Shown here: in pieces, positions 33,470-42,927 of the stretch
Position numbering within the stretch: the stretch's first letter is position 1
How the letters are laid out: every line of letters begins with the position of its first letter
DNA from: Haloflavibacter putidus
Lineage (GTDB): Bacteria; Bacteroidota; Bacteroidia; Flavobacteriales; Flavobacteriaceae
Assembly (NCBI RefSeq): GCF_006546625.1
Contig: NZ_VIAR01000011.1
Span: forward strand, 49,023-113,022
Direction: 5' to 3'
Length of the DNA stretch: 64,000 nt
Notes under the pieces: model-generated
Database searches by the model: none
What the model was told of the DNA's origin: nothing
Seen by the model: the letters and a program-made list of their open reading frames with translations, nothing else
Program-made: the position numbers and the translations under genes

Positions 33470-33919
33470 TTAAACGCCGGGATTCCAGCCAAGGGCAATT
33501 GCCACTCGTTTATCATCTTTAATAATGGCTCGAATCATATATGGTCGGTCTTCGCCCACATTTTGTAAGTTGTCTTCAATAGGTTTTTCGTCTATAAACA
33601 CTTTCCCCATGAAATTTTTTTTGGGTTGCTGGCCAAGTCCGTAGCGGTTATCTTCAACCAGCAAAAGCATCAACATTTTTTCGGGGTCTGGCGCAGAGCA
33701 ATAAATACCCAACTCATCCCAAAGATAGACCTTGTTTTTGGAGTTTCTAATCGCTTCTATTCGGTCTGGGTCGCCAAGAATATCTTTTAGATGCTTATAG
33801 GTTGTTGGAAATTGAACTTCGGTATTGTTCACTAAAACGCTTTGCGGATCACAATGAATTTTAATCGTTGATTTTTTCTTTTTTCGTTTGTTCGGATCTC
33901 TAAAATCGAATATTCCCAT
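33470..33919 (-). CDS. Conserved-looking hypothetical protein, 149 residues
   Basis: I do not recognise the family. The protein starts with a basic stretch (DPNKRKKKKSTIK), then beta-rich segments including a phrase that resembles an immunity-type fold (HLKDILGDPDRIEAIRNSKNKVYLWDELGIYCSAP) and a short Lys-rich C-terminal half ending VAIALGWNPGV. No signal peptide or membrane helix is visible. It stands alone between moaA and the DUF4403 gene, with no toxin gene beside it. Confidence 0.6.
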   Translation of the reverse strand: MGIFDFRDPNKRKKKKSTIKIHCDPQSVLVNNTEVQFPTTYKHLKDILGDPDRIEAIRNSKNKVYLWDELGIYCSAPDPEKMLMLLLVEDNRYGLGQQPKKNFMGKVFIDEKPIEDNLQNVGEDRPYMIRAIIKDDKRVAIALGWNPGV

Positions 33920-34001
33920 TGGTTATAATTAGCTTAAAATATTTATTTGTAAAGAACTGAAAATTTATAATATTACCGAAAGTGCTACAAAAAATAATTT
34001 A

Positions 34002-34628
34002 TTATAAGTCTAACTCGAAAATCTCTGCGGCCAAATTGCCTTGAGCTGTCAGCAAAATTACCAGATGTTTCTCTTTGACGTAAACCTCTTGTAAAATCAA
34101 TTCTTGCATATTTCCGTAAAGTAAAACCCCTTTTTTTACTTCGAACAGGTTTTCTAATTTTTTGTTTAATGCCGTTTTGGCTTTTTTTAATTTGGGTTCT
34201 AGATGAAAATTAGACTTTTCTAAAACTTTTTTCCTTATAAGTGAATTTAATAGAAAACCGATTAATTTATTGGTAAACCAGCTGTTGTTTTCTCCTATAG
34301 CTTTATAATCTTCTAAATCTATAGCTTGTTTTTGTTGGTTAAAATTCAATTTTAACTGTAAATCTATTTTTAGTTTTCTGTTTTTAAAAAGTTTGGTTTT
34401 GGTAAGTATTTCCAATTCTAAATTTAAGTCGTAACCTTGCGTGCCGGGATGCAAATTTGCCGCAAGCACTTCACCATATAAAGTGCCATCATCCTCGCCG
34501 TCTTTTCTTATTTCGAACCCGATAAGTTCTTTTTGCAGTTTTTTTTCTAAAACTTTTAGTTTTATTTGAACCGGCAATAAGATATTAACGCCATTTTTTA
34601 AAACGTTTTTTGTGTCGAGCTTTTCCAT
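34002..34628 (-). CDS. DUF4403-like protein, about half the usual length
   Basis: The 208-residue protein has two similar lipid-carrier-type halves: GVNILLPVQIKLKVLEKKLQKEL...LNLELEILTK and KKGVLLYGNMQELILQEVYVKEKHLVILLTAQGNLAAEIFEL. They resemble the strand-turn-strand ends of the DUF4403 family, whose members run to about 450 residues and have lipoprotein signals. No signal is present here. It may be a shortened paralog; its function is unknown. A TTCCGTAAAG word lies inside at 34112-34121. Confidence 0.5.
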   Translation of the reverse strand: MEKLDTKNVLKNGVNILLPVQIKLKVLEKKLQKELIGFEIRKDGEDDGTLYGEVLAANLHPGTQGYDLNLELEILTKTKLFKNRKLKIDLQLKLNFNQQKQAIDLEDYKAIGENNSWFTNKLIGFLLNSLIRKKVLEKSNFHLEPKLKKAKTALNKKLENLFEVKKGVLLYGNMQELILQEVYVKEKHLVILLTAQGNLAAEIFELDL

Positions 34629-34832
34629 AAACTTTTTATAGATTGAATGGAAAAAGTAATTAAATTTCCGAATTCTGCATACGCCTTTAACATTATATAA
34701 AGGTTATTGCATAACTTTTTAGGTGTTCTTAGAAGAATGTTGTAGGTCTTTTAATTTCGCTTACGCGGAAAAAAACGAATTGCTTATAGCCTTCATTTCC
34801 GTAAAGAGAAAAATAATAAGGTTTACCGCATT

Positions 34833-36335
34833 TTAGTATTTAGCCGGTTTCCCATTTTTAGGAATGCTTTTTTTTATAAACGCCCTAATATCTTCTGTAG
34901 CGGTTTTTAAATCTTCTTTGCGTAAATACATCATATGCCCGCTGCGATAGGTTTTAAAATCAATCCGGTCTTTCATTTTTCCTCCGGGATCTAGTTGATT
35001 ACTGGTATATTTACTATGAAAATAGGTGGTCGCACCATCGTAATAACCGGTTTGAAACAACACATTAAGATAAGGATTTTGCGCCATTGCTTGACGCAAT
35101 TGCTCGCGCGTATTATTGTTGGTCCTGTCCCAAGGATGCACCGGCCCAAACATATTGTACTTAAGATCTGTTTTAAAATTTAGCCCTTCTCGTAAATAGT
35201 AATTAATTGCCGGGGTAAAAGCGTGTAGCCAAGAAGTTAATTCTGCATTATAATCTGGCCTGTTACCACTGCGTTTTTTGTCTATACCCAAATAGCGCGA
35301 ATCTAATCTGCCAATGGTTTTATCGTTGCCGGGTTGGTTTAATAATTCTTTCCAAAACACATTGCTTGGCAATGCTAAATGATGATCTACAAACAACTGT
35401 GTATCAATCCCGGTCATTCTTTCCAATTCTGTAGCAATTTTTTCTTTTTTTGATGTTTTTAAACTGCTTCCTTTTGCCAAAGCTGGTAGTAAAGTTTCGT
35501 AAGCATATTTTTCTGCTTGGGGTAAAATATCTTCAAGGTCTTGGTTTTGTAAGTCGCTTGGTAATTGTTTATGATACCACGCGGTAGCTGTATAATAAGG
35601 CAGAAACAAAGAAGCGGCTAAAGGAGTATCTGACTCGAAGGTGAGATAATCTGCCGGAGAGACTAAAATCACGCCGTTAAGATACATCCATTGTTGTTTT
35701 TGTAATTCTAAAGCCAAGCCAGAAACTCTGGTGCCGCCATAACTTTCGCCAATCAAATATTTTGGAGCCAACCATTTGTTATGTCTGTTAACAAACGTAT
35801 TTAGCCAATTTGCCAAATAACGTATATCTGCATTTATGCCAAAAAATTGTTCGCGTTTTGGTTTTTTATCGTCGGTTTTAACCATTCGGCTGTAACCGGT
35901 ATTTACTGGGTTTACATATAAAATATCTGCAACGTCTAAGATAGAATGCGGATTGTCTTTTATACCATAAGGTTGCACGGGATAACCCTCATCGCTAATT
36001 TTTAACAATTTTGGACCGGTATATGCAATATGCATCCAAGCGGAAGCAGAACCGGGGCCACCATTAAAAGAAATAACCAAAGGACGTTCTTGACCAGCTT
36101 TTTGGTTTTTGGTTTTTTTGCGATAATAGGTGTAATGCAGGCTTGCAATTACTTCGTCTTTATCGTTCCATAAGGGTTGCATGCCGCTAATTGCGGTATA
36201 ATCTAATTGCTTATTGTTGAGCTTTAGACTATGTTGTGTGCTTACGGTCGTGTCTTTAAAAATCTCTCTTTCTTGTCCGTAAAGGCCTATTGTCAAAAAC
36301 AAGAAAAAAAGATAAGTATAAGTTTTTTTCTGCAT
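34833..36335 (-). CDS. Serine carboxypeptidase (peptidase family S10)
   Basis: This 500-residue protein has a signal peptide (residues 1-20). The S10 catalytic elements are VISFNGGPGSAS (oxyanion region), LIGESYGGTRV (Ser nucleophile near 190), an Asp in the QTGYYDGATT region near 425, and a His in TYRSGHMMYL near 472. S10 enzymes remove C-terminal residues at acidic pH; bacterial members are secreted or periplasmic. Its ATG overlaps the DUF349 stop as TAATG, so the two are coupled. Confidence 0.88.
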   Translation of the reverse strand: MQKKTYTYLFFLFLTIGLYGQEREIFKDTTVSTQHSLKLNNKQLDYTAISGMQPLWNDKDEVIASLHYTYYRKKTKNQKAGQERPLVISFNGGPGSASAWMHIAYTGPKLLKISDEGYPVQPYGIKDNPHSILDVADILYVNPVNTGYSRMVKTDDKKPKREQFFGINADIRYLANWLNTFVNRHNKWLAPKYLIGESYGGTRVSGLALELQKQQWMYLNGVILVSPADYLTFESDTPLAASLFLPYYTATAWYHKQLPSDLQNQDLEDILPQAEKYAYETLLPALAKGSSLKTSKKEKIATELERMTGIDTQLFVDHHLALPSNVFWKELLNQPGNDKTIGRLDSRYLGIDKKRSGNRPDYNAELTSWLHAFTPAINYYLREGLNFKTDLKYNMFGPVHPWDRTNNNTREQLRQAMAQNPYLNVLFQTGYYDGATTYFHSKYTSNQLDPGGKMKDRIDFKTYRSGHMMYLRKEDLKTATEDIRAFIKKSIPKNGKPAKY

Positions 36336-38479
36336 TATAAAGAGCGTACTTTTTTAAGTTTAGCTTTCCAGGTTTCTAACTGGTTTTTGTGCTTTTCAAT
36401 GTTGTTTAAAACTTCTTTTACCAACGGATTGCTTTCGTCTACGTCTTGTGAGAAGAATTGCAAATTGTTTTCCAACTGATTGATTTCTGCTTTAGTTTCA
36501 CTTATTTTCTTGCGCAAGAAAATAACTTCTTTTTCTATCTTGCGGGTGTCTTCTGCTTCATCTAAAGACTGAATACGGTTTTCGTATTTTATCATCTCTG
36601 CCTCTTTTTTGTCCATATCTAACTGACTAAAAAGATGGTCTAAAGCTTTATTAAACTTTCCTTCTATATAGCGTTTATTATAGGGTACGCGACCAAGATT
36701 TTTCCATTCTTCTATATGGGTCTTTATTTTCTTTAAATTGGTTTCGTGGTCGCCATCTAATTTTAATTCACGGGTTTTATCTAATAAATCTTTTTTAGCT
36801 TTAAAAGCTTCCATTTCTTCTTTGTTGGCTTCGTCTTGCACGGCGTGCAACCTGTTAAAGTAATGGTTACAAGCTTTTTTAAAGCGTTTCCAGATTTTAT
36901 CGCTGTCTTTTCTTGGTACGTGTCCTATTTTTTTCCAGTCGTTCTGAATTTTTTTCATCAGGGAAGTAGTAGCCTTAAAATCTTCGCTATCTTGATTTTT
37001 TTCGGCAATTTCTACCAACTCCATTTTCTTTTCTAAATTCGTGTACTGTTCTTTTTTAAGATTTTTATAAAAAGCATTTTTATTACGATTAAATTTTCTA
37101 ACGCCTTGCTTAAAAGCAGACCAAGTTGCCTCGTTGTCTTTTCTAGGCACTTTGCCCGCTTTAAAAAATTGTTCGCGTAAAGCTTCTACTTTTTTAATAT
37201 TTTTTTGCGCCTGGTTATGACTCTTGATATCTTCTTCTGCAATAGCTATTATTTTTGCAATAATATCGTTTTTAACCTCTAAATTTTTCTCTCTTTCTTT
37301 GTCTAACTCTGCAAAATGTGCTTGCCTGTTATCGTGAATTTGTTTGGTAGCCGCGCTAAATTTTTCCCAAATATCTTCGCGGTATTCTTTGGCAACGGGC
37401 CCAACTTCTTCTTTCCACATTTTGTGCAGCATTTGCAACTCCCTAAACGCACGGTTTATATTGGTTTCTTTGGCAAGTTCTTCTGCGCGGGCAATCATTT
37501 TGAGTTTTTGCTCCAGGTTATGTTTAAAATCCATATCCCTAAACTCTCTATCCAAATGCAAGAAGTCATAAAAATGTTCTACGTGATGGTGGTAAGTGCG
37601 CCACAAATCGTGGTACTGGTCGCGCGGTACCGGGCCGGCTTTTTTCCAGCGTTCTTGTAACTCTTTAAACTGCTGAAAATTGGCATTCATGTCCGCTCCA
37701 AGACCAATCATTCCTTTTAATTCTTCAATTATAGCCAGGCGTTGCTTTAAATTTTCATTTAGATTTTGTTTTAAAGCTTTATAATAATTGTCGCGTTTTT
37801 CCTTAAAGTCAAAATAAATGTTATCAAATTTCTTTTTGATAGGAGTAGAGTAGTGGAAATCTATAATATTACCGCCTTCTTCTAAAAACTCTTCTTTTTT
37901 CTGCTCCATTTCTTCTTCAAACTTCGCATCAAATTCTATTTTAATCTCTCTAACGTGATCTCGAATAGCCGGTATTTTTTCGTTTTTTACCAGGCTTTCC
38001 AATTCCTTTATCAACTCGTTCATGGTTAACGAGTGGTAATCTTTCATCTCTATTTCATGACGTTGGTTTGAGGCATCGTCTTCGCTGTCTTCTGCAATGG
38101 CATCGTCCATTTCGTTTTGCGCATCTTTTTCCTGCTTGTTTTCCTGCTCTTTTTCTGAAGCGGGTTCTTCAACGTTTTCTTTGGTAGGACGCTCTTTTTC
38201 TTTTTCCGGAGTGTTTTCTTCAGAGTTATCTGCAGAAGATTCTTCTTTTTCCTTTACGGAAGTAGACTTTTCTATCTCTTCTAAAGAAGAATTATCTTTT
38301 TCATTTTCAGAAACTTTTTGTTTTTCTGACTCTTCTACAATAGCCCTTTCTGTACTTTGCGAATCTTTTTCTGTAGTAGTTTCTTCGCTCTCTTCCAATT
38401 TTTTACCGGTTTCTTCCTGCGCTTTGCTCTCTTCTGTGATAGCTTCTTCTAATGGTTTTTTTCTCTCCTGATCAGACAT
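36335..38479 (-). CDS. DUF349 repeat protein
   Basis: The protein has 714 residues from the ATG at 38479 (an upstream TTG is less likely). Residues 1-135 are low-complexity acidic Ser/Glu/Lys sequence. Thereafter about seven helical DUF349 repeats of about 70-75 residues follow, each with a pattern like LWRTYHHHVEHFY, AWKKAGPVPR or KWKKIGHVPRKDSDKIWKRFKKA. DUF349 proteins are cytoplasmic coiled helical proteins of unknown function, typical of Bacteroidota. The gene precedes the S10 peptidase and shares its last base. Confidence 0.9.
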   Translation of the reverse strand: MSDQERKKPLEEAITEESKAQEETGKKLEESEETTTEKDSQSTERAIVEESEKQKVSENEKDNSSLEEIEKSTSVKEKEESSADNSEENTPEKEKERPTKENVEEPASEKEQENKQEKDAQNEMDDAIAEDSEDDASNQRHEIEMKDYHSLTMNELIKELESLVKNEKIPAIRDHVREIKIEFDAKFEEEMEQKKEEFLEEGGNIIDFHYSTPIKKKFDNIYFDFKEKRDNYYKALKQNLNENLKQRLAIIEELKGMIGLGADMNANFQQFKELQERWKKAGPVPRDQYHDLWRTYHHHVEHFYDFLHLDREFRDMDFKHNLEQKLKMIARAEELAKETNINRAFRELQMLHKMWKEEVGPVAKEYREDIWEKFSAATKQIHDNRQAHFAELDKEREKNLEVKNDIIAKIIAIAEEDIKSHNQAQKNIKKVEALREQFFKAGKVPRKDNEATWSAFKQGVRKFNRNKNAFYKNLKKEQYTNLEKKMELVEIAEKNQDSEDFKATTSLMKKIQNDWKKIGHVPRKDSDKIWKRFKKACNHYFNRLHAVQDEANKEEMEAFKAKKDLLDKTRELKLDGDHETNLKKIKTHIEEWKNLGRVPYNKRYIEGKFNKALDHLFSQLDMDKKEAEMIKYENRIQSLDEAEDTRKIEKEVIFLRKKISETKAEINQLENNLQFFSQDVDESNPLVKEVLNNIEKHKNQLETWKAKLKKVRSL

Positions 38480-38707
38480 ATCTTTCAATGTTTAAGTTCG
38501 TCCTAAAATAATTTCTGAAAGATAGTAACTACGCAACTACTCTGCAAAAAAAAGTAAAAAATATGTGAGGTAAACCAGCTATTAAAAATCATTCCAAAAT
38601 AAACTTCCGTAAAGTATTTTAGAGAAATTTAGAATTAAGCGTGCTTGCTTATAGATCTTTTTAAATGTATACTTTCTAAAAATAGATTTAAAAAGTTTGC
38701 AGTTCTG

Positions 38708-39436
38708 CTATTGGTTCCAGATTTCCCAAGCACGTTCTGCTTGAAACTCCAGCATTTTTTGTCCGTTATAAAGTTTGGCACCTTGTGCTTGCCCATTGGC
38801 TAAAAAGTTGGTGAGTGGCGGGTTGTATACCAAATCGTACAATAGGTGTTGTTTGCTTATAAAACGGTAAGGAATATCTGGTGCTTTATTTATTTGTGGC
38901 GAGGTTCCCAGAGGAGTTGTGTTAATTATAAGTGGGTGTTGGGCAATTATTTCTTCGGTAAGATCGCCGTAGGCTAATTGATTTTTAGAAGGATTTCTAG
39001 ATACGAGTTTATATTCTATTCCTAAACTTTTTAAAGCGTATGCAACTGCTTTTGAAGCGCCACCGGTACCTAAAACAAGTGCATATTGGTGTTGTTTTTC
39101 TAATAATGGAAATAAAGATTTCATAAACCCAAAACAGTCTGTATTGTACCCTGTTAATTTGCCATTCTCTATCTTTATGGTATTGACGGCTCCTATCTTT
39201 TCTGCGTCAGCTTCTAAACGGTTTAAATAAGGTATAATGCTTTCTTTATACGGAATGGTAACGTTTAGCCCCTTTAGATTTTTGGTTTGAAGTACTTGCG
39301 GTAATTCGCTTATATCTTGGATGTCAAAATTTTGATAGCTAGCCGAAATACCTTCCGCAGCAAACTTTTTTAAAAAATAATTTTTAGAAAAAGAGTAAGC
39401 AATGTTTTTTCCTACCAATCCAAACTTTGGCTCCAT
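38708..39436 (-). CDS. aroE: Shikimate dehydrogenase
   Basis: The 242-residue product has the catalytic domain, with substrate loop GKNIAYSFSKNYF, NVTIPYKE (catalytic Lys) and NTDCFGF (Asp). The Rossmann domain follows (VLGTGGASKAVAYAL), with NTTPLGTSP and a C-terminal region with YNGQKMLEFQAERAWEIW. It reduces 3-dehydroshikimate with NADPH in aromatic amino-acid synthesis. The serine loop YSFSK is the variant found in Bacteroidota. It lies 3 nt after DUF368 and is part of that operon. Confidence 0.93.
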   Translation of the reverse strand: MEPKFGLVGKNIAYSFSKNYFLKKFAAEGISASYQNFDIQDISELPQVLQTKNLKGLNVTIPYKESIIPYLNRLEADAEKIGAVNTIKIENGKLTGYNTDCFGFMKSLFPLLEKQHQYALVLGTGGASKAVAYALKSLGIEYKLVSRNPSKNQLAYGDLTEEIIAQHPLIINTTPLGTSPQINKAPDIPYRFISKQHLLYDLVYNPPLTNFLANGQAQGAKLYNGQKMLEFQAERAWEIWNQ

Positions 39437-39439
39437 ACT

Positions 39440-40456
39440 TTAAGTGTTTTTATCTTCATAACTTCCCAAACCAACTACTACGGCAATTCCAACCAAAATA
39501 AAAAGAATAGCCAACCAAGTGCTGGGTTCTGTCCACTCTGGTATATAACGATCGTAATTGTCTAAAATACGATTGCCGTTAGCGTCTTGCAACAAATTAC
39601 CTGCGCTGTTTTTCTTAAAAATTTTCTCTTTCCAAGGCCAAACCACTCCTAAAGAGCCGGTTATAAAACCTATAATAGTGGCATAGGTAATGTTTTTGTA
39701 ATGTTTTAATACATATCCTAAAATGTGTGATAAAGTTACTAAACCTACTACAGAACCCAAGGTAAAAGAAGTCAAAACTTTTAACAGTCTAATTTGCTCA
39801 GGATTTTCCATAAAGCTAAAATCTAAGCGTAAAATTGCTGTTATAGCATTGTATAGAGCGTTAACCGAGTCTACCATTAATAGAACATAATTACCAATAA
39901 GAATAAGAATAAAAGAACCGGAGAGCCCCGGTAAAGTCATTCCCGAAACGCCAACTATTCCGCAGAAAAATACAAACCATAAATTGTCATTTTCTGTAGC
40001 GGGTTCTAACATACTTATTGCTACCCCGGCTGTAATTCCTATAGCAATAAAAAGTAGGTTAACGGCAGATTTTAATCTAAAATCTTTTCCTATATAGTAA
40101 ATGGAGCCAATAATCATCCCAAAAAAAGTGGCCCAAACATACAGTTCAAAATGCATGATAAGATAATCTAACATCTTAGAGACGCTAAAATAGCTTATTA
40201 CCATTCCTAACATTAGCAAGCCTAAAAATCTACCATTTATATAGGTGAAAAGACTTCTAAAACGCCCATTGAGCAATAATAACAATGCTTTGGAATTTAT
40301 TTTTTGTAGCGAATAAATAAACTCTTCATAAAAACCAACCACAAACGCCACAACACCACCCGAAACACCGGGAACTTTATTGGCGGCACCCATTGCAAGA
40401 CCTTTTAGCACCAATAGCAATTTATCTTTAAACGTTCGGGTCTGCTGCATTGCCAT
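39440..40456 (-). CDS. DUF368 integral membrane protein (second copy), PopT-like
   Basis: The 338-residue protein has about nine membrane helices. It carries the family mark GAANKVPGVSGGVVAFVVGFYEE near residue 20 and a second turn MTLPGLSGSFILILIGNY. DUF368 proteins (PopT) were reported to return undecaprenyl phosphate across the inner membrane for cell-wall recycling. Another in-frame ATG is at 40450. The start overlaps the end of the other DUF368 gene by 29 nt. The C-terminal helix differs, and this copy has a longer loop (KIFKKNSAGNLLQDANGN). Confidence 0.88.
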   Translation of the reverse strand: MAMQQTRTFKDKLLLVLKGLAMGAANKVPGVSGGVVAFVVGFYEEFIYSLQKINSKALLLLLNGRFRSLFTYINGRFLGLLMLGMVISYFSVSKMLDYLIMHFELYVWATFFGMIIGSIYYIGKDFRLKSAVNLLFIAIGITAGVAISMLEPATENDNLWFVFFCGIVGVSGMTLPGLSGSFILILIGNYVLLMVDSVNALYNAITAILRLDFSFMENPEQIRLLKVLTSFTLGSVVGLVTLSHILGYVLKHYKNITYATIIGFITGSLGVVWPWKEKIFKKNSAGNLLQDANGNRILDNYDRYIPEWTEPSTWLAILFILVGIAVVVGLGSYEDKNT

Positions 40457-41369
40457 CTGGTTTTTTTTCAGCTATTTTCTCTAAAGCTATTATGAGTAAA
40501 AATCCTGCAATTGCCAATATTATGGCAAACAATAAATGTGAATCTTGGTTAAAATTCCAAGGTAAAACAGACTCTTCGTCAATTATTTTTACTTTGTCGC
40601 CAAAAGTTTTGGTTTCCAGCACGTGTTTCCACGGCCATATTTTATTTAAAGAACCTGCAATAAAACCGGTAAGAACAGCTAAAGTGATGTTTTTATAATG
40701 CGCAAACAACCATTTTAATACTTTAGAGAAGCTAAGTAAACCTACAATGGCGCCAAGCCCAACCGCAATAATTTTCTTAAAATCGAAATCGTGTACAGCT
40801 TTGGTAATTGTTTCGTAAGCGCCTAGAAGTACCAAAATAAATGCGCCGCTAATACCGGGTAAAATCATAGCACAAACGGCAATTGCTCCCGCAATAAATA
40901 AATAGAGATAACTATCGTTTGAAGCTGCAACCGGCAAAGTAGTAACATAAAATGCTACGGTTGCGCCTAATATTATTGCAAGAATAGTTGCTAAACGCCA
41001 CCTGGTTATTTGTTTAGCAACAAATAAAATACTGGCTAAAACCAAACCAAAAAAGAAAGACCAAATTAAAACGGGATGATTTTCTAACAAATAGTTGGCC
41101 AAGCGCATAAAACTAAAAATACTTATAAGAATACCAATAAGGATGGATAGAATAAAACCGCCGTTTAGTTTTTTCCAAAAGCTTGCAAAACCATTCTTTT
41201 TCCATTCGGTAAATAAAGAAAGATTTATATTGCCAATAGTGGTAATTAGCTCTTCGTAAATTCCCGAAATAAATGCAATTGTACCTCCCGAAACTCCTGG
41301 TACGGTATCGGCAGCACCCATTGCCATTCCTTTTAATACTAAAACTATGTGGTTTTTAAAACGTCGCAT
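40428..41369 (-). CDS. DUF368 integral membrane protein (first copy), PopT-like
   Basis: This 313-residue protein is a paralog of its neighbour. It has GAADTVPGVSGGTIAFISGIYEE at residues 18-40 and MILPGISGAFILVLLGAYE in the second half, each Gly-rich loop lying between helices in an inverted-repeat layout. It ends with a hydrophilic tail. It probably moves undecaprenyl phosphate, as shown for other DUF368 proteins; having two copies is a flavobacterial trait. It overlaps the second copy and follows the TPR gene by 75 nt, with aroE after the pair. Confidence 0.9.
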   Translation of the reverse strand: MRRFKNHIVLVLKGMAMGAADTVPGVSGGTIAFISGIYEELITTIGNINLSLFTEWKKNGFASFWKKLNGGFILSILIGILISIFSFMRLANYLLENHPVLIWSFFFGLVLASILFVAKQITRWRLATILAIILGATVAFYVTTLPVAASNDSYLYLFIAGAIAVCAMILPGISGAFILVLLGAYETITKAVHDFDFKKIIAVGLGAIVGLLSFSKVLKWLFAHYKNITLAVLTGFIAGSLNKIWPWKHVLETKTFGDKVKIIDEESVLPWNFNQDSHLLFAIILAIAGFLLIIALEKIAEKKPDGNAADPNV

Positions 41370-41444
41370 CGCAGAATTTAAAAGCGCATAAAAGTAAGCA
41401 TTTTAGTTTTTATGCGCCGATAGTTTGCAAACATAAGCATAAAA

Positions 41445-42836
41445 TTAATCAGAATATGCTGCGATGATTTTTTGTATGCTGGGGCGTTTAAAAATTTCAG
41501 GAAATAGCTCTTCTATAATAATAACATATTCCGCATCTAAATTTAACGCATTGCTAAGATGTTGATAACCTTTGGTACCTTGGTTATTTTTAAAATACAA
41601 ACCTGCCAAACGATATTCTATTTCTGCAGTGTTTGGATAAAAGGAAAGCGCTTGCAACAATACGCTAATGCCGGTTTCTACCTTGTCTAGGTTTATAAGT
41701 ACATCGCAAAGGGTTACCCAAGTTTCTAACTCAAAATTGCCTAAATCTAAACTTCTTTGAAAACCTTTTTCTGCTGCTTTAAGGTGACTCAATTGGTGGT
41801 TTATTTTGGCAAAACGTTTCCAATACAAAACATTATTATTGTCAATGTCTATTGCTTTATTAATGTAAAACAAAGCTTTTTTAAATTCAGAGCGTTTAAA
41901 ATGAAAATCGGTTATAGCTACCCAAGCTTTGTCTAACAAAGGATCTTCGTCTACCGCTTTTTTAAAGTTTTCTATCGCAAGATCCGGTCGGTTTATCTTT
42001 TCGTAACATTTACCAATCCGTAGATACGCAAAAGCAGTAGGATCGTCTAATTGCAAAGTAATTTGGTAGGCTTCTATAGCTTCAGAAAAGCGTTTTAGGC
42101 GTTCTAAAACTTTTCCTTTTTCCATATACGCGCCAATAAAAGTATCGTCAGAGATAATGGCAAAATCCAAAGCACTAAGAGCGCGTTTATAGTCTTTTTT
42201 TGCAAAATACTGTTTGCCTACTTCATGCCAAGCTACTTCAGAATATGGGTTTTTTTCGAGTAAATCGTCTAAAAAAGCAATGGCTTCATCGGTTTGATTT
42301 AAAAAATCGAAACAATAAATTATATTATAAAGTGCTGCATAATCGTTATCGTCTATTGCCAAGCATTTTATAAAATATTCTTTAGCGTTTTCGTAGTCTT
42401 CCAAAAACATATATTCCATTGCTATAAGCGAATAGATATCGTTTTCTTCCGCAGCAATTTCTAAAGCCATTTGTAGTGTTTCTATGGCTTTGCGGTGCAT
42501 ATTGCGTTTCGAAAATATATTGGCTTTTTGCACAAAAATCTCTTCGTTAGAAGGTTCTAAGCTGTATAAATTATCTAGAAGATTTTCTGCCTCTTCCAGC
42601 TTGTCTTCAAAAATTAAAATTTCTACTTGAAATAGCTGTAAACTAGTAGCATTCGGATGTTGCTCTAAGCCTAATCTTACGGCTTTTTTTGCCAAGGGAA
42701 ATTTTCCGTTTTCGAGATAATGGTAAATAATAAGTTCAAATTCATTCGAATCAAAAAACAACACATCGTTGGTTTTTAACATCGACTCGAATTTGGTAAG
42801 CGGAAAATGGTGTTCTTCGTTTTGACTTAAATGCAT
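41445..42836 (-). CDS. Tetratricopeptide-repeat protein
   Basis: The 463-residue cytoplasmic protein is built of roughly ten 34-residue TPRs (for example HRKAIETLQMALEIAAEENDIYSLIAMEYMFLEDYENAKEYFIKCLAID). There is no signal peptide or enzyme domain. It leads a cluster with two DUF368 membrane proteins and aroE on the same strand. A scaffold or assembly role is inferred from the fold only. Confidence 0.9.
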   Translation of the reverse strand: MHLSQNEEHHFPLTKFESMLKTNDVLFFDSNEFELIIYHYLENGKFPLAKKAVRLGLEQHPNATSLQLFQVEILIFEDKLEEAENLLDNLYSLEPSNEEIFVQKANIFSKRNMHRKAIETLQMALEIAAEENDIYSLIAMEYMFLEDYENAKEYFIKCLAIDDNDYAALYNIIYCFDFLNQTDEAIAFLDDLLEKNPYSEVAWHEVGKQYFAKKDYKRALSALDFAIISDDTFIGAYMEKGKVLERLKRFSEAIEAYQITLQLDDPTAFAYLRIGKCYEKINRPDLAIENFKKAVDEDPLLDKAWVAITDFHFKRSEFKKALFYINKAIDIDNNNVLYWKRFAKINHQLSHLKAAEKGFQRSLDLGNFELETWVTLCDVLINLDKVETGISVLLQALSFYPNTAEIEYRLAGLYFKNNQGTKGYQHLSNALNLDAEYVIIIEELFPEIFKRPSIQKIIAAYSD

Positions 42837-42927
42837 AGACGAATTTTTACGGATTCCTTTAGTATTAAAGTTAAGCTCTATTCTTGGTATAAACCAAAGT
42901 TAGCGCTTAATATTGTTAACAATTTAA

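Noticed and set aside
36335..36335. Frameshift between DUF349 and S10 genes
   Set aside because: The one-base overlap is a normal TAATG stop-start coupling.
38080..38479. Acidic low-complexity N-terminus of the DUF349 protein as a possible repeat array
   Set aside because: The Glu/Ser/Lys bias is irregular in length and sequence; it is not a DNA repeat unit or CRISPR.
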